Assembly: GCF_004004555.2 (NCBI RefSeq)
Contig: NZ_SACP01000006.1
Location: 159,083 to 223,082, forward strand
Origin: Methylobacterium oryzihabitans
Lineage (GTDB): Bacteria > Pseudomonadota > Alphaproteobacteria > Rhizobiales > Beijerinckiaceae
Reading direction: 5' to 3'
Length of the DNA stretch: 64,000 nucleotides
The notes beneath the pieces were generated by a model. The model did not search any database, was not told the origin of the DNA, and was given only the letters and a program-made list of their open reading frames with translations. Position numbers and translations under genes: made by a program. The stretch's first letter is position 1. Each line of letters starts with the position of its first letter. Positions 55,870 to 64,000 of the stretch are shown here, piece by piece.

Positions 55870-56051
55870 GAAGCACCCCTTTCCCGGACGACTGTAGCGT
55901 TAGCGGAAGGAGATCCGGGACCCAGCAAGAAAATTGCCGCGGAGCGGCTCAGTCTGCCAGCGCTATGACTGAGTACGGACGCTGCGCGATTTCTTGTGCT
56001 GGATCCCGGATCTCCTTCCACTTCGTTTCAGTCGCCCGGGAAAGGAGTGCT
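55870..56051. repeat. Large imperfect inverted repeat (about 70-bp arms)
   Basis: The left arm (about 55870-55945, CTTTCCCGGACGACTG, GGAAGGAGATCCGGGACCCA) and the reverse complement of the right arm (about 55975-56051, CTTTCCCGGGCGACTG, GGAAGGAGATCCGGGATCCA) agree over most positions with a few indels. Together they could fold into one long hairpin. Size and structure resemble a miniature inverted-repeat element or two head-to-head repeat copies. Confidence 0.75.
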
Positions 56052-56089
56052 TATTCTTTAGATCGAGAGTCAAGCAGGCTTTCATGCCA

Positions 56090-56213
56090 ACGGCCCAAGA
56101 TGCTGACGCAACGGGCCGTTGACCCATCTCGAATTGTTGATTGCAAGCCAAAGGCTTGGCAAGAAATTTAGAGCGGAACCAAAGGTCGTTTTCAACGACC
56201 GTTGGTCTCAGTT
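56090..56213 (+). repeat. Family-2 dispersed repeat, copy 2
   Basis: This copy shares CCCAAGATGCTGACGCA, GACCCATCTCGAATT and GCGGAACCAA.GGTCGTTTTCAACGACCGTTGG with 39359-39531. Its ends, CCAACGG and CCGTTGG, form short terminal inverted repeats. The inner segment is a different local palindrome (GCAAGCCAAAGGCTTGGC). Confidence 0.85.
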
Positions 56214-56387
56214 GCACACCGGCCTGGCCGTCCCTTGCGGACGAAGCGGGGTCGCGGCTTTTCTGCACCTGTTGCCGCCATCGAAGCAGTTTTCGTCTCG
56301 GCGCGGGTCTCCCCCTCCCACTCGGGAGAGGGGATCCCGCACTCAAAAATTGGATGTAAGATCAATCGGTTGCAAGCCGGTTTCCAT

Positions 56388-57284
56388 TTAGAGCCCGCGG
56401 CGGTCGAGCCAGTCGAGGAGCAGGCGGGCGACGCCCTCGGCGCCGCGGTCGAGCTGGAGGAAATGCGCGATGTCGGCGACCGTGTGGTGCTCGGCGCCGT
56501 GGTAGAGCGCCGTGCGCCAGGTCGTCACCGGCCAGATCATGCGGTCGAGCCCGCCCCCGACCACCAGGGCCGGCAGGCCGAGCAGGGCGGCGGGGAGCGT
56601 CGGCAGCGGCCAGTGCGCCTCGGCGAGGGCGAGCGGGCTCTCGGCCGACATCCGGGCGGCGTAGCGGCGCGCCTCGGCGACCGGCAGCCCCTCCGAGAAC
56701 AGCCAGTGCATCGACAGCGCCTGGGCCGGCTCGCGCCCGGGCAGCAGCGACCCGGCGAGCGATTCGAGCCAGAAGCCGACATCGGTGAGGGCGATCTGGG
56801 CGCCGATCACCGACAGGCCCTCCGGCGGCAGCGGCGCCAGCAGGGCGAGCCCGCGCATCGGCACCTGGCCGATCAGGCGCTGGGCGAGCAGCGCGCCGAG
56901 GGAGTGGCCGACCACCACCGGCGGCTCGGGCCACTGCGCGATCGCGTGCCGGACGTCGTCGAGGTAGTCGCCGAGCCCGGTCTCCCGCAGCCGGGCGGCA
57001 CCCTGGCTGCGGCCGTGGCCGCGCAGGCTGATCGCGGCCGCCCGCCGTCCGCGCCGGGCGAGGTGCGGCAGGAAGATCTCGCCCCAGATCCAGGCGCCCC
57101 CGAAGGCGCCGTGGACGAACAGCAGCGGGGCGCCCTGCGCCTTGCCGCCGGGGCGCGCCTCGATCCATTCCAGCGCCGGGGCGCCCGGCCGGGCGAGCAT
57201 CCGCGTGACCGCCGGCGGGGCCTCGTGCGCGGCCGCGAACCGGCGCCCCTGCGCCGTGTCGCTCTGGCCCGATGGATCGTTCAT
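56388..57284 (-). CDS. Alpha/beta hydrolase
   Basis: The 298-residue product has the hydrolase core LLFVHGAFGGAWIWGEIFLP, nucleophile elbow VVVGHSLGALLAQRL and acid region ALVVGGGLDRMIWPV. The catalytic histidine probably lies in GAEHHTVADIAHFL. It is a cytoplasmic esterase or lipase-like enzyme of unknown substrate. The ATG at 57284 (MNDPSGQSD) is preferred over one 26 codons upstream. It is divergent from the GNAT gene. Confidence 0.87.
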   Translation of the reverse strand: MNDPSGQSDTAQGRRFAAAHEAPPAVTRMLARPGAPALEWIEARPGGKAQGAPLLFVHGAFGGAWIWGEIFLPHLARRGRRAAAISLRGHGRSQGAARLRETGLGDYLDDVRHAIAQWPEPPVVVGHSLGALLAQRLIGQVPMRGLALLAPLPPEGLSVIGAQIALTDVGFWLESLAGSLLPGREPAQALSMHWLFSEGLPVAEARRYAARMSAESPLALAEAHWPLPTLPAALLGLPALVVGGGLDRMIWPVTTWRTALYHGAEHHTVADIAHFLQLDRGAEGVARLLLDWLDRRGL

Positions 57285-57454
57285 GGCGTGGGTTCCGGCC
57301 CGGTCCGGCTGCGACAACGCTCCCAGGTGGGGCGCGTTCACGGGGACAGGGGAATAAGGCAAAGCTCTTAACGCATGTCGCTGCGCCGGGCATCCTCCGT
57401 CGACGCCCCGGTCCGGCCCGGCGACGCGCCCGCCTTCCTCGATCCGGGACCGCG

Positions 57455-58078
57455 ATGACCCCGCCCGTTCTCGCCCTCGACGGCCTGACGCCGATCCCGC
57501 CGACCCACGTCGCGGCGGTGGTGACCTACCTGGAGATGCGCCGCCCGCCCGCCCCGGTGCCCGGCGCGCCGCCGCCGCTGGAGCCGATCGGCGCGGACCT
57601 CGCCCGCTACCGGGCGCTCTACGCCCGCATCGGCGAGCCGTGGCTGTGGTCGAGCCGGCGGCGCCTCGACGAGGCCGGGCTCGCGCGCATCCTCGCCGAT
57701 CCGGCGGTCTCGGCCCTGGCGCTGACCCGGGCGGGGGAGGATGTCGGCCTCGTCGAGCTCGACCGCCGGGTTCCGGGCGAGGTCGAGATCGCGTTCTTCG
57801 GCCTCGTGCCGGAGGCGACCGGGCGGGGCACCGGCCCGCGGCTGATGGCGGAGGCCCTGCGCCGGGCCTGGAGCGGCACGGTCGCGCGGGTGTGGCTGCA
57901 CACCTGCACCCTCGACCACCCGGCCGCCCTCGGCTTCTACCGCCGCTGCGGCTTCGCGCCCTATGCCCGCGCGGTCGAGGTCATCCCCGATCCGCGCCTC
58001 GCCGGCCACCTGCCGCGGGACGCCGCGCCGCAGGTCCCGGTGCTGGGCCGCCCGGAGGAGGGGATCACCGGGCCTTGA
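57455..58078 (+). CDS. GNAT family N-acetyltransferase
   Basis: The 207-residue product has the acetyl-CoA site LVPEATGRGTGPRLMAEALR and the C-terminal GNAT motif LDHPAALGFYRRCGFAPYAR. The N-terminal 70 residues are specific to this subgroup (THVAAVVTYLEMRRPP). It acetylates an amine substrate that cannot be deduced. It ends 14 bases inside the convergent O-antigen-ligase-like gene. Confidence 0.88.
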   Translation: MTPPVLALDGLTPIPPTHVAAVVTYLEMRRPPAPVPGAPPPLEPIGADLARYRALYARIGEPWLWSSRRRLDEAGLARILADPAVSALALTRAGEDVGLVELDRRVPGEVEIAFFGLVPEATGRGTGPRLMAEALRRAWSGTVARVWLHTCTLDHPAALGFYRRCGFAPYARAVEVIPDPRLAGHLPRDAAPQVPVLGRPEEGITGP

Positions 58079-59300
58079 GGGTCGGCAGCGCGCTCGCCTT
58101 CGGGCGCGCGGTGCGGAACTGCCCGCGCTCGACCGCGATGAAGACCAGCACCGCGAGCGCCACGCTGGTCACCCACCACGCCGTGGTGGTGCCGATGCCG
58201 AGGCAGGCCGAGGCGAAGGCCGTGGCGGCGGTGCCGATCGCGCCCGGGGTGAGCACCGGATGGTCGCGGCCCGACTGCCGGATCGCGCCCCACAGCAGGA
58301 ACGCCGCCGCGAAGGCGCCGACGATGCCGAGCTCGTACCAGATCTCGAACAGCAGCGAGGACGGGGCGTTCGGGGCCAGCAGCCCGACCATCCGCCCGCG
58401 GAGCGCCGTCTCGAAGCCGTGGCCGGTGATGAGGCGCAGCGGCTCGCCGGTCACGATCCGCATCCAGACCTTCAGCGACTGCACGGTCGGGTCGGCGGCG
58501 CCGAGCAGGGGCGCCAGCAGCGGCCGCAGCAGGAAGGGCAGGGCGGGGCCGAGGGCCACGAGGCCGGCGGCGAGGCCGGCGACGACCCGCACGCCCCGGC
58601 GCAGGTCCCAGGTCGCGAGGGCGTAGGCCGCCGCGCCGGCCGCCAGCGACAGCAGCGGGATCGCCCGCGGGGCCAGCGCCAGGGCGAGCGCCGCCGCCAC
58701 CGCGACCGCCAGCGCGCCGGCGTTGCGGTGGCGCGAGCGCAGCCACGCGACGGCGGGCCACAGCAGCAGGGCGATCAGCATCGCGGCCCGCTCCAGGGCG
58801 CTGTCGTCGTCGAAGCCCGCCGGCAGGATCGCGCCGCCGAACGGGCCGAGCACCGCGCCGCCGAGCCCGGCCAGCCCGACGCCCAGCGGCAGGAGGTAGA
58901 GGTTGGCCGAGCGCATCCGCTCCGGCAGCGCGACGTAGCCGGCGATCGTCAGCCCGACCGTGGCGGCGAAGTTGAGCAGGCGCTCGCCCGCCGGTCCCGG
59001 GAACGGCGTCCAGATCAGCGAGAGGGCGCACCAGCCGGCGAGGATGCCCCCGGCGATCGCCGCCCGCGAGGCGAGGATCCGGGTCAGGCCGGCGGCGACC
59101 GGCCGCACGCCGCCCCCGTCGATGAACGCCGCGAGGATCAGCAGCGCGAGCCCGATCGGCACCAGGATCACGATCGCGCGCCGCGACACCAGGGCCGCGA
59201 GCGGCAGCAGCACCAGGAGGCCGAAGAAGCCGATGCGCCGCAGCAGGGCCGCCGCGTCGGCGGCGGGATCGCTCGGGGCGGAGGCGGGCGGGCGCGGCAT
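58065..59300 (-). CDS. O-antigen ligase/polymerase-like membrane protein
   Basis: The 411-residue, highly hydrophobic product has about ten membrane helices. A large loop before the last helices carries ITGHGFETALRGRMVGLLAP and SSLLFEIWYELGIVGAFAAA. This GHG...ExGxxG pattern is the Wzy/WaaL O-antigen ligase signature, so it probably transfers or polymerises surface glycans at the periplasmic face. No other LPS genes adjoin it. The ATG at 59300 (MPRPPASAPSD) is chosen. Confidence 0.82.
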   Translation of the reverse strand: MPRPPASAPSDPAADAAALLRRIGFFGLLVLLPLAALVSRRAIVILVPIGLALLILAAFIDGGGVRPVAAGLTRILASRAAIAGGILAGWCALSLIWTPFPGPAGERLLNFAATVGLTIAGYVALPERMRSANLYLLPLGVGLAGLGGAVLGPFGGAILPAGFDDDSALERAAMLIALLLWPAVAWLRSRHRNAGALAVAVAAALALALAPRAIPLLSLAAGAAAYALATWDLRRGVRVVAGLAAGLVALGPALPFLLRPLLAPLLGAADPTVQSLKVWMRIVTGEPLRLITGHGFETALRGRMVGLLAPNAPSSLLFEIWYELGIVGAFAAAFLLWGAIRQSGRDHPVLTPGAIGTAATAFASACLGIGTTTAWWVTSVALAVLVFIAVERGQFRTARPKASALPTLKAR

Positions 59301-59421
59301 GGTCCTGCGAATCCACGGAACCGGTGCGTCAGGGCTGCGCCCGGACACCCCTCGTAGTCGAGCCGCGGCCCGCGACGCTGTAGATGCGGCGCAACACCGG
59401 GGACGCGATGCAACACCTCGA

Positions 59422-59688
59422 TCAGGTGGCGAGGGCCCGGACGACCTGTTCGCGCTCCACCGCCTCGACCGGCGCCGGGACCTTGCAGGCGCGGGTTGGG
59501 CGCGACGGCACCATGACCAGGATCACCGTCTCGGTGCCCGGGCAGGCGGGGTCGGGGCAGACGATCTCGTTCACCGAGACCGCGACCTCCGGGGGAAAGC
59601 CGCCGATCTCCCGCACCCAGGCGGCGACCCGCGCGCGGGCCTCGGCCTCGTCCGGCCGGCGGCGCCGGAACGCCCCGAGGAGGCCCAC
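59422..59688 (-). CDS. Small conserved protein with a CPDPACPGTE motif
   Basis: The 88-residue product contains VNEIVCPDPACPGTETVIL, with two cysteines five residues apart that could bind metal or a thiol, and RPTRACKV with a third. I know of no biochemical function. The gene starts 3 bases after the stop of the WD40 gene, so the two form an operon. In related genomes this pair is often seen near COG0523 metal chaperones, which would suggest metal homeostasis; that context is not in the window and is recalled, not seen. Confidence 0.75.
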   Translation of the reverse strand: MGLLGAFRRRRPDEAEARARVAAWVREIGGFPPEVAVSVNEIVCPDPACPGTETVILVMVPSRPTRACKVPAPVEAVEREQVVRALAT

Positions 59689-59691
59689 GGC

Positions 59692-60699
59692 TCAGCGCGG
59701 CAGGGTGAGCACGCCGGCGGCGCCGTCGGCGCAGCCGAAGGCGAGGCGCTCGCCCTTGCGGTCCCAGGCCAGGGCGGTGACGCCGCTGCCGCGGACGGCC
59801 GGGCGCACCAGCAGCTCGGAGGCGTCGGTGAAGCGCACCAGCAGGATGCAGCCGTCCTCGTAGGCGGTCGCCAGCACCGGCGAGCGCGGGTGGAACGCCA
59901 CCCGCGACACCCGGGCCGGGCGCACGCCGCATTCCCGCGGCTGCTTGCCGGTCGGGCCTTCCTTGGAATCGAACGGCCACACGATCGCCCCCTCGGCGCC
60001 GCTGGTGGCGAGCCAGTTCCCGTCGGCGGACCACGCCGTGGAACGGACCTTGGCCGGGTAGCCGCTCATCCGCATGTGGCCGCGGTCGGGCTGGAGGCGC
60101 CAGCCGTGTAGAGCGTTCTCCTGCATCGTCGTGATGACGAAGCGGCCGTCGGGCGACCAGGTCACGTCGATGTGCGAGCCCTTCCAGGTCAGCGGCTCGG
60201 GCGCGGTGTCGAGGTTCGGGTACCACAGGCTGGCGCCGCCGTAATGCGCCACCGCGAGGCGGAAGCCCTTGGGCGCGAAGGCGAGGCCGCGGGCGGTGGA
60301 GGGGGCTTGGAAGGTCCGCTCGCGCCCCTTGGCGTCGCGCGCCACCACCGCCTTGCCCGCGGCGTAGGCGACGGCGCCGTCCGGGTGCAGGGCGAGCGCG
60401 TCGATCCAGGCGCCGCCCGACCCGCCGATCTCCTCGCGGGTGCCGTCCGCGCGGGTGGCGGCCACGCGGCCGTCGTCGCCCCCGGTCACCAGCCGCGCGC
60501 CGTCGCCGGCCGCGACCAGGATGCCGCCGCCGGGATGCGCCTCGACCCGGGTCTCGCCGCCGTCGCCGGCGAGCAGCACGACGCCGTCGGCCAGCGCCAG
60601 GGCGACGCGGTCTCCGAGCCAGTGGGCCGCCGCGACGTGGGCGCCGGCCGCGATCTCGGCGACGTGCTCGGTGAGGGAGGGGGCGGCGGTGGCGCTCAT
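59692..60699 (-). CDS. WD40-repeat protein
   Basis: The 335-residue protein consists of about seven WD40-like repeats (HIDVTWSPDGRFVITTMQEN, RSTAWSADGNWLATSGAEGA, VTALAWDRKGERLAFGCADG). It should fold as a single beta-propeller for protein-protein contacts. It has no signal peptide and is cytoplasmic. It lies 3 bases upstream of the small CPDPACPG protein gene in an operon, so the two probably act together. Confidence 0.88.
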   Translation of the reverse strand: MSATAAPSLTEHVAEIAAGAHVAAAHWLGDRVALALADGVVLLAGDGGETRVEAHPGGGILVAAGDGARLVTGGDDGRVAATRADGTREEIGGSGGAWIDALALHPDGAVAYAAGKAVVARDAKGRERTFQAPSTARGLAFAPKGFRLAVAHYGGASLWYPNLDTAPEPLTWKGSHIDVTWSPDGRFVITTMQENALHGWRLQPDRGHMRMSGYPAKVRSTAWSADGNWLATSGAEGAIVWPFDSKEGPTGKQPRECGVRPARVSRVAFHPRSPVLATAYEDGCILLVRFTDASELLVRPAVRGSGVTALAWDRKGERLAFGCADGAAGVLTLPR

Positions 60700-61032
60700 C
60701 GGGTCAACCCTGGGATCGGCCTGGACCTGTGCCTCGGCCCCGCGTGGGGCATCGGTCTTCGGGGCTGGGTCTCATATGGGGGCGGCCGGTGCAAGGCCGG
60801 CCGGGCCGCCGCGGGTTCCGGCCGCCGTTAAGGAGCGATCCGTCAAGGTTAAGCGCTTGCTTACCAAACTCCTCCATTTCGCATCAAAGTCTCTGAACAT
60901 CGGCCCCGCCGCGCCGGTTCTCCCGACACGAAAGCCGGCCACGCTCGCGGTCCGGCACCCCGCCGGGACCGCCTCCGGCGGGCGGTTCAGGCGAAGGCCC
61001 TTCAGGCGAGGGGCCTTGGACGGAGTTGCGTC
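60700..61032. other. Intergenic region between the WD40 and receiver genes
   Basis: This divergent gap of 333 bases has no coding frame of interest. Two GTTAAG elements (near 60828 and 60850) lie in an AT-richer patch, but the spacing does not fit a CtrA TTAA-N7-TTAA site. Nothing else is recognised. Confidence 0.5.
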
Positions 61033-61437
61033 ATGATCCAGTTCGCCCCGGCCGTATTCATGGTTCCCCCCGCGGCCGTCATCGAGACCGTGCTCGTCGT
61101 CGAGGACGAGGCGATGGTGTGCGAGATCGCCGCGGAGGCCCTGGCCCTCGAAGGCTACCGCGTGCTCACCGCCGCCGACGCCGACGAGGCCGGGCGCATC
61201 CTCGCGCAGGAGGAGGTCGACATGCTGTTCACCGACATCGACCTCGCCCGCAACACCAACGGCGTCGCCCTCGCTCGCGACGCCCGCCGCCATCACCCGA
61301 CGCTGCCGGTGGTCTACACCTCAGGCGGCCGCCAGTCCCTGCACGACGGCGAGGCGGTGTCCGGCTCGGTCTTCGTCCCGAAGCCCTACCGCCCGAGCCA
61401 GATCGTCGCCCTCGCCAACCGCATCCTCGGCCACTGA
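61033..61437 (+). CDS. Single-domain response regulator
   Basis: The 134-residue product is a lone receiver domain: acidic pair VVEDEAMV, phospho-acceptor aspartate in MLFTDIDLARNTNG, switch threonine/serine in VVYTSGG and lysine in VFVPKPYRPSQI. There is no output domain, so it is a phosphorelay shuttle, a sink or a CheY-like effector. The kinase is not nearby. Homologous stand-alone receivers with TDIDL are numerous in Methylobacterium. Confidence 0.9.
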   Translation: MIQFAPAVFMVPPAAVIETVLVVEDEAMVCEIAAEALALEGYRVLTAADADEAGRILAQEEVDMLFTDIDLARNTNGVALARDARRHHPTLPVVYTSGGRQSLHDGEAVSGSVFVPKPYRPSQIVALANRILGH

Positions 61438-61474
61438 GCGGCCGGTCTTTCCATCACACAGGAGTCGTCTTCCC

Positions 61475-61888
61475 ATGCGCGCGCTGGCCTCCCTCGGCGT
61501 CTGCCTCGTCCTCGCGACCGTCGCCTCGGCCCAGACTCGATCGGTGCCGGATGCGGCCGGGACCGCGAAGCCTGTCGCCGCGACGGCCGAGCCGGGCAAG
61601 GGCTGCGACGTGGTCGGCCTGCGGCTCGAGGACGAGATCGCCCGCAAGCCCGAGCTGCGCGAATCGGCCAACGCGCAGACCGTGCGCGACCTGCGCACCC
61701 TGCGCGACGCGGCGATCATCCTCGACGCCCACAAGCGCCCGGCCGAGTGCGCCCGGCTGGTGGCGATCCTGCGCGAGCTGGTGGCCGACCCCGACCGCAC
61801 CATCGAGCAGGGCGGCGACACCGACGAGGAGAAGGCCGAGACGATCGAGGAGGCGCGCGAGCCGAAGGCGCCGGCCCCGAAGCGCTAA
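61475..61888 (+). CDS. Exported protein of unknown function
   Basis: The 137-residue product has a signal peptide (RALASLGVCLVLATVASA-QT) and a mature helical domain with LRESANAQTVRDLRTLRDAA and RPAECARLVAILRELV. It ends in an acidic, Lys/Pro tail. Two cysteines (GCDVVG and PAECAR) may pair. No family is recognised. It starts 37 bases after the receiver gene and may be co-transcribed with it. Confidence 0.72.
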   Translation: MRALASLGVCLVLATVASAQTRSVPDAAGTAKPVAATAEPGKGCDVVGLRLEDEIARKPELRESANAQTVRDLRTLRDAAIILDAHKRPAECARLVAILRELVADPDRTIEQGGDTDEEKAETIEEAREPKAPAPKR

Positions 61889-62122
61889 GCAGATTTCGCA
61901 AAAGTGGTAGCCGGTTCTCCGACAAAAATCTGCGGCGAAACAAACATCTAAGCGGACGAAGCGTTGGCCTGCCAACGCAAGTCTGCTGAGGAGCGTCCTC
62001 GTCCGGACTGCCGGTGTGCCCTAACTGGAGCCGGGCTGCCCGAAGGCCCGACAGGACGGAGATGCAGAGTTGAGCCCCCCGCCGACCGCCCCGTCCCGCC
62101 ACTCCCTGCCGGGGAACCGCCC

Positions 62123-62971
62123 GTGAGACGCATCGCCCACATCTCCGACCTGCATTTCGGCCGCACCGACCCGGCCGTCGTCGAAGGGCTGGTCGAGGAA
62201 CTGAACCGCGAGCCGCCCGACCTCGTCATCGCGTCGGGCGACTTCACCATGCGGGCGCGGCGCAGCGAGTACGCCGAGGCGCAGGCCTTCATGGCCCGGC
62301 TGCCGCGCCCGTGGCTGGCGGTGCCGGGCAACCACGACATCTCGCCGTTCCATCTCTGGCAGCGGTTCTTCCACCCGTTCCGGCGCTACCGGCGCTATAT
62401 CGCCCCCGAGACCGAGCCGGTGTTCCAGGACGACGAGATCGCGGTCGTCTGCCTCAACACCGTGCGGACCTGGGCGCCCGAGACCGACTGGTCGCAGGGC
62501 AAGATCACCCGCGCGCAGATCCGCCGCACCGAGGCGCGGCTCGCCGTCCTGCCGCCGGGGCTGTTCCGCATCGTGGTCGCCCACCACCCGTTCATGCCGC
62601 CGCCTTGGGACGAGGAGGCCCGCCTCGTCGGCCGGGCCGACGAGGCGCTCGCCGCCTTCCAGCGCCACGGAGTCGGCCTGACCCTCGCCGGACACCTGCA
62701 CCGCGGCTATGCCCGCTTCGCCGCCCCGAACCCGGACGGACCGCCCCGGGCCGAGCTGAACCGCAGCGAGGTCTCGACCCATCCCACGCGGCTGCTCGCC
62801 GTGCAGGCGGGCTCGGCGACCTCCACACGTCTGCGTGGCAACGAGCCGAACGCCTACAACCGAATCACCATCGCCGACGGCACCGCCACGGTGCAGGTCC
62901 GGCTGTGGACGGGGCAGGGCTGGTGCGACGCCGCCGAATCGGGCTCGGCGCGCTGCGCATCGGCGGAATAG
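62123..62971 (+). CDS. Calcineurin-like metallophosphoesterase
   Basis: The 282-residue product has all metal-binding motifs of the family: [30 protein letters not shown] and LAGHLHRGY. It could be a 3',5'-cyclic-nucleotide phosphodiesterase (CpdA-like) or act on other phosphoesters, and no membrane segment is present. I propose the GTG at 62123 ([12 protein letters not shown]), where conservation begins; the frame is open further upstream without similarity. Confidence 0.88.
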   Translation: MRRIAHISDLHFGRTDPAVVEGLVEELNREPPDLVIASGDFTMRARRSEYAEAQAFMARLPRPWLAVPGNHDISPFHLWQRFFHPFRRYRRYIAPETEPVFQDDEIAVVCLNTVRTWAPETDWSQGKITRAQIRRTEARLAVLPPGLFRIVVAHHPFMPPPWDEEARLVGRADEALAAFQRHGVGLTLAGHLHRGYARFAAPNPDGPPRAELNRSEVSTHPTRLLAVQAGSATSTRLRGNEPNAYNRITIADGTATVQVRLWTGQGWCDAAESGSARCASAE

Positions 62972-63753
62972 TTCCTACGTACATTTCCGCATGCATCATT
63001 TCCCATCAGGCGGCGGCGGCCTTCCTATCCGCCCCGGTCCGAGGCCGGATGGTAGAAGACCGCGATCGATCTTCTGGATGAGGCGCGCTCAGAATGTCTT
63101 GCGGATCGCGCGGGTTTCGCTGCATCGAACTCCAAAATTCGGTTCCGCTAAGTAAATTCGTCGCACCGGGATTTGGTTGGCTTGCCTTATCTGTCGGCGG
63201 ATGATCGCATAAGTTCTATCTGCCTGCTTCTTGATTGATGAATTTCGGTGAAAGATGCACGGCATGTGAACCGGATCGCAGCATTCGTGCGAACTGGATT
63301 GTTCGGAGTGGGGATCTCGCAAAGTCTACATCCTGGTGGAAAGTCATGCACAGAGGATGCGGCTTGGACAGGTCGGAAAAATATCTCTCATGACCGGCGA
63401 CGGGTGCTTGCAAAATAGGGGCATTTTGCTGAATAAATAATCTCAACCGCTTCTGGGAGGCAGGCGCGGCGCCCTCGCTCCGGATACCAGCGTCTGGAAA
63501 TCACATGCTCTGGCTCGCGATCTTGCACCTGTCCTGTGCTGCTGCGTTCTTGTCCCTGGCCGATCGCGCCCGCGATCTGGAATGGCCGGTCTGAGCCTAC
63601 TCCTCCGCACGGTCCCCGCCCCGGCGGGCCGTGCCGGAGCGGTCTCTCCGGGACGGCACCGGCTCGGGGCCATCCTCCGGATCCCGGCGCAGTGACACCG
63701 TGTCGCCGCTCCGTGCGATCGAACCCGGAGACCCGGACCGCTAGACCGGCCCG
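62972..63753. other. 782-base intergenic region, locally AT-rich
   Basis: This is the longest gap in the window. No frame shows recognisable protein features. The segment 63070-63440 is clearly less GC-rich than the rest and could be remnant foreign DNA. Neither of the two repeat families, nor a tRNA or terminator, was identified. The last part should carry the ccm operon promoter. Confidence 0.55.
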
Positions 63754-64000
63754 ATGACGGCAATCTGGTTCATCCTGGCGCTCATGACCGGCGCCGCGGT
63801 CCTGGCCCTGCTGTGGCCGATGTCGCGCCGGCCGGTCCCGGTCGCGGCCCAGGCCGTCGTCCTGGCGACCGAGACCGGGTTCTACGAGGACCAGCTCCGC
63901 GAGATCGACCGCGACGCCGCCCGCGGGCTGCTCGCGCCGCCCGAGGCCGAGGCCGCCCGTGCCGAGGCGGCCCGCCGGCTGCTGCGGGCGAGCCGCGGCG
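63754..64000 (+). CDS. ccmI: Cytochrome c-type biogenesis protein CcmI (5' part)
   Basis: The frame starts at 63754 with MTAIWFILALMTGAAVLALL, a membrane helix. It continues TETGFYEDQLREIDRDAARG and EAEAARAEAARRLLRAS without a stop to the window edge (82 residues visible). This is the N-terminal pattern of CcmI/CycH, which presents apocytochrome c to the heme lyase complex. The remaining domain and presumably ccmE/F/H lie to the right of the window. Confidence 0.85.
   Translation, partial: MTAIWFILALMTGAAVLALLWPMSRRPVPVAAQAVVLATETGFYEDQLREIDRDAARGLLAPPEAEAARAEAARRLLRASRG

Larger units (their letters stand above)
55663..56387. other. 725-base intergenic region made largely of repeats
   Basis: No gene is recognised. 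In order it contains a diverged family-1 hairpin near 55780-55835, a large inverted repeat at 55870-56051 and a family-2 repeat copy at 56090-56213. AT-richer sequence then runs up to the stop of the hydrolase gene. The short frames here are repeat-derived and not real proteins. Confidence 0.75.

Noticed and set aside
55640..56391. Several short frames of 60-140 residues in the repeat region
   Set aside because: They overlap one another and follow the repeats (inverted-repeat arms give similar peptides in opposite orientation), with no ribosome site or domain.
63089..63446. Short minus-strand frames in the gap before ccmI
   Set aside because: They have no conserved features or plausible ribosome site, and they overlap each other.

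Overview
The window is GC-rich chromosomal DNA with long antisense open frames, typical of an alphaproteobacterium of the order Hyphomicrobiales. It most resembles Methylobacterium or a close relative. Supporting features are a CcrM-type GANTC methyltransferase, the split b/b' ATP synthase Fo operon, the flagellar regulator FtcR, a polyhydroxyalkanoate granule-type protein, an Omp2-like porin and a DUF6894 small protein. The genus is inferred from gene content only. Most of the window is core chromosome. No rRNA, tRNA, CRISPR array or intact insertion sequence was found.

Layout. 0.1-2.5 kb: nrdR-ribD-ribE, with a decapeptide tandem repeat at the RibD N-terminus. 2.7-7.6 kb: a 1642-residue secreted RTX protein carrying a propeller-like domain and an ExeM-type nuclease domain. 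7.8-14.7 kb: ftcR, a HAD phosphatase lacking its catalytic N-terminus, a lipoprotein, an HD-GYP protein, D-Ala-D-Ala ligase, an FkbM methyltransferase and a hydrolase. 14.8-17.7 kb: the Fo operon atpI-atpB-atpE-atpF2-atpF on the minus strand, with a recognisable promoter and terminator. 17.9-23.6 kb: a DsbA-like protein, DciA/DUF721, mutY, ccrM, an RlpA-like protein and a PHA-type protein. 23.6-30.5 kb: ABC-F ATPase, major porin, a frameshifted BON/OmpA protein and rlmJ.

30.6-33.9 kb is an accessory patch: a broken nucleotidyltransferase, two lower-GC secreted proteins of unknown function, a decayed ParE-like toxin with its antitoxin, and a secreted RNase T2 coupled to an unknown exported protein. 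34.1-43.4 kb: polA, a two-domain glycosyltransferase, ogt, an orphan MetQ-like binding protein, a cupin and recQ. 43.7-51.7 kb: a diguanylate cyclase, recF, a ParD-like antitoxin, dnaN, dnaA, an agmatinase-family enzyme and rpsT. 52-63 kb: a chemoreceptor, a methyltransferase, an LPG-synthase-type membrane protein, a hydrolase, a GNAT enzyme, an O-antigen-ligase-like protein, a WD40 pair, a lone receiver and a metallophosphoesterase. The start of ccmI runs off the right edge.

The most distinctive feature is a family of dispersed palindromic repeats of about 130-150 bp, beginning with a 40-nt hairpin TGATACG...CGTATCA. In three places (ddl, the DUF6894 gene, dnaN) the TGA of the repeat is the stop codon of the adjacent gene. 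A second repeat family does the same for ogt. No complete novel system is evident. The best leads are these gene-end repeats, the RibD repeat expansion, the composite RTX nuclease, the glycosyltransferase fusion and the RNase T2/unknown-protein pair.
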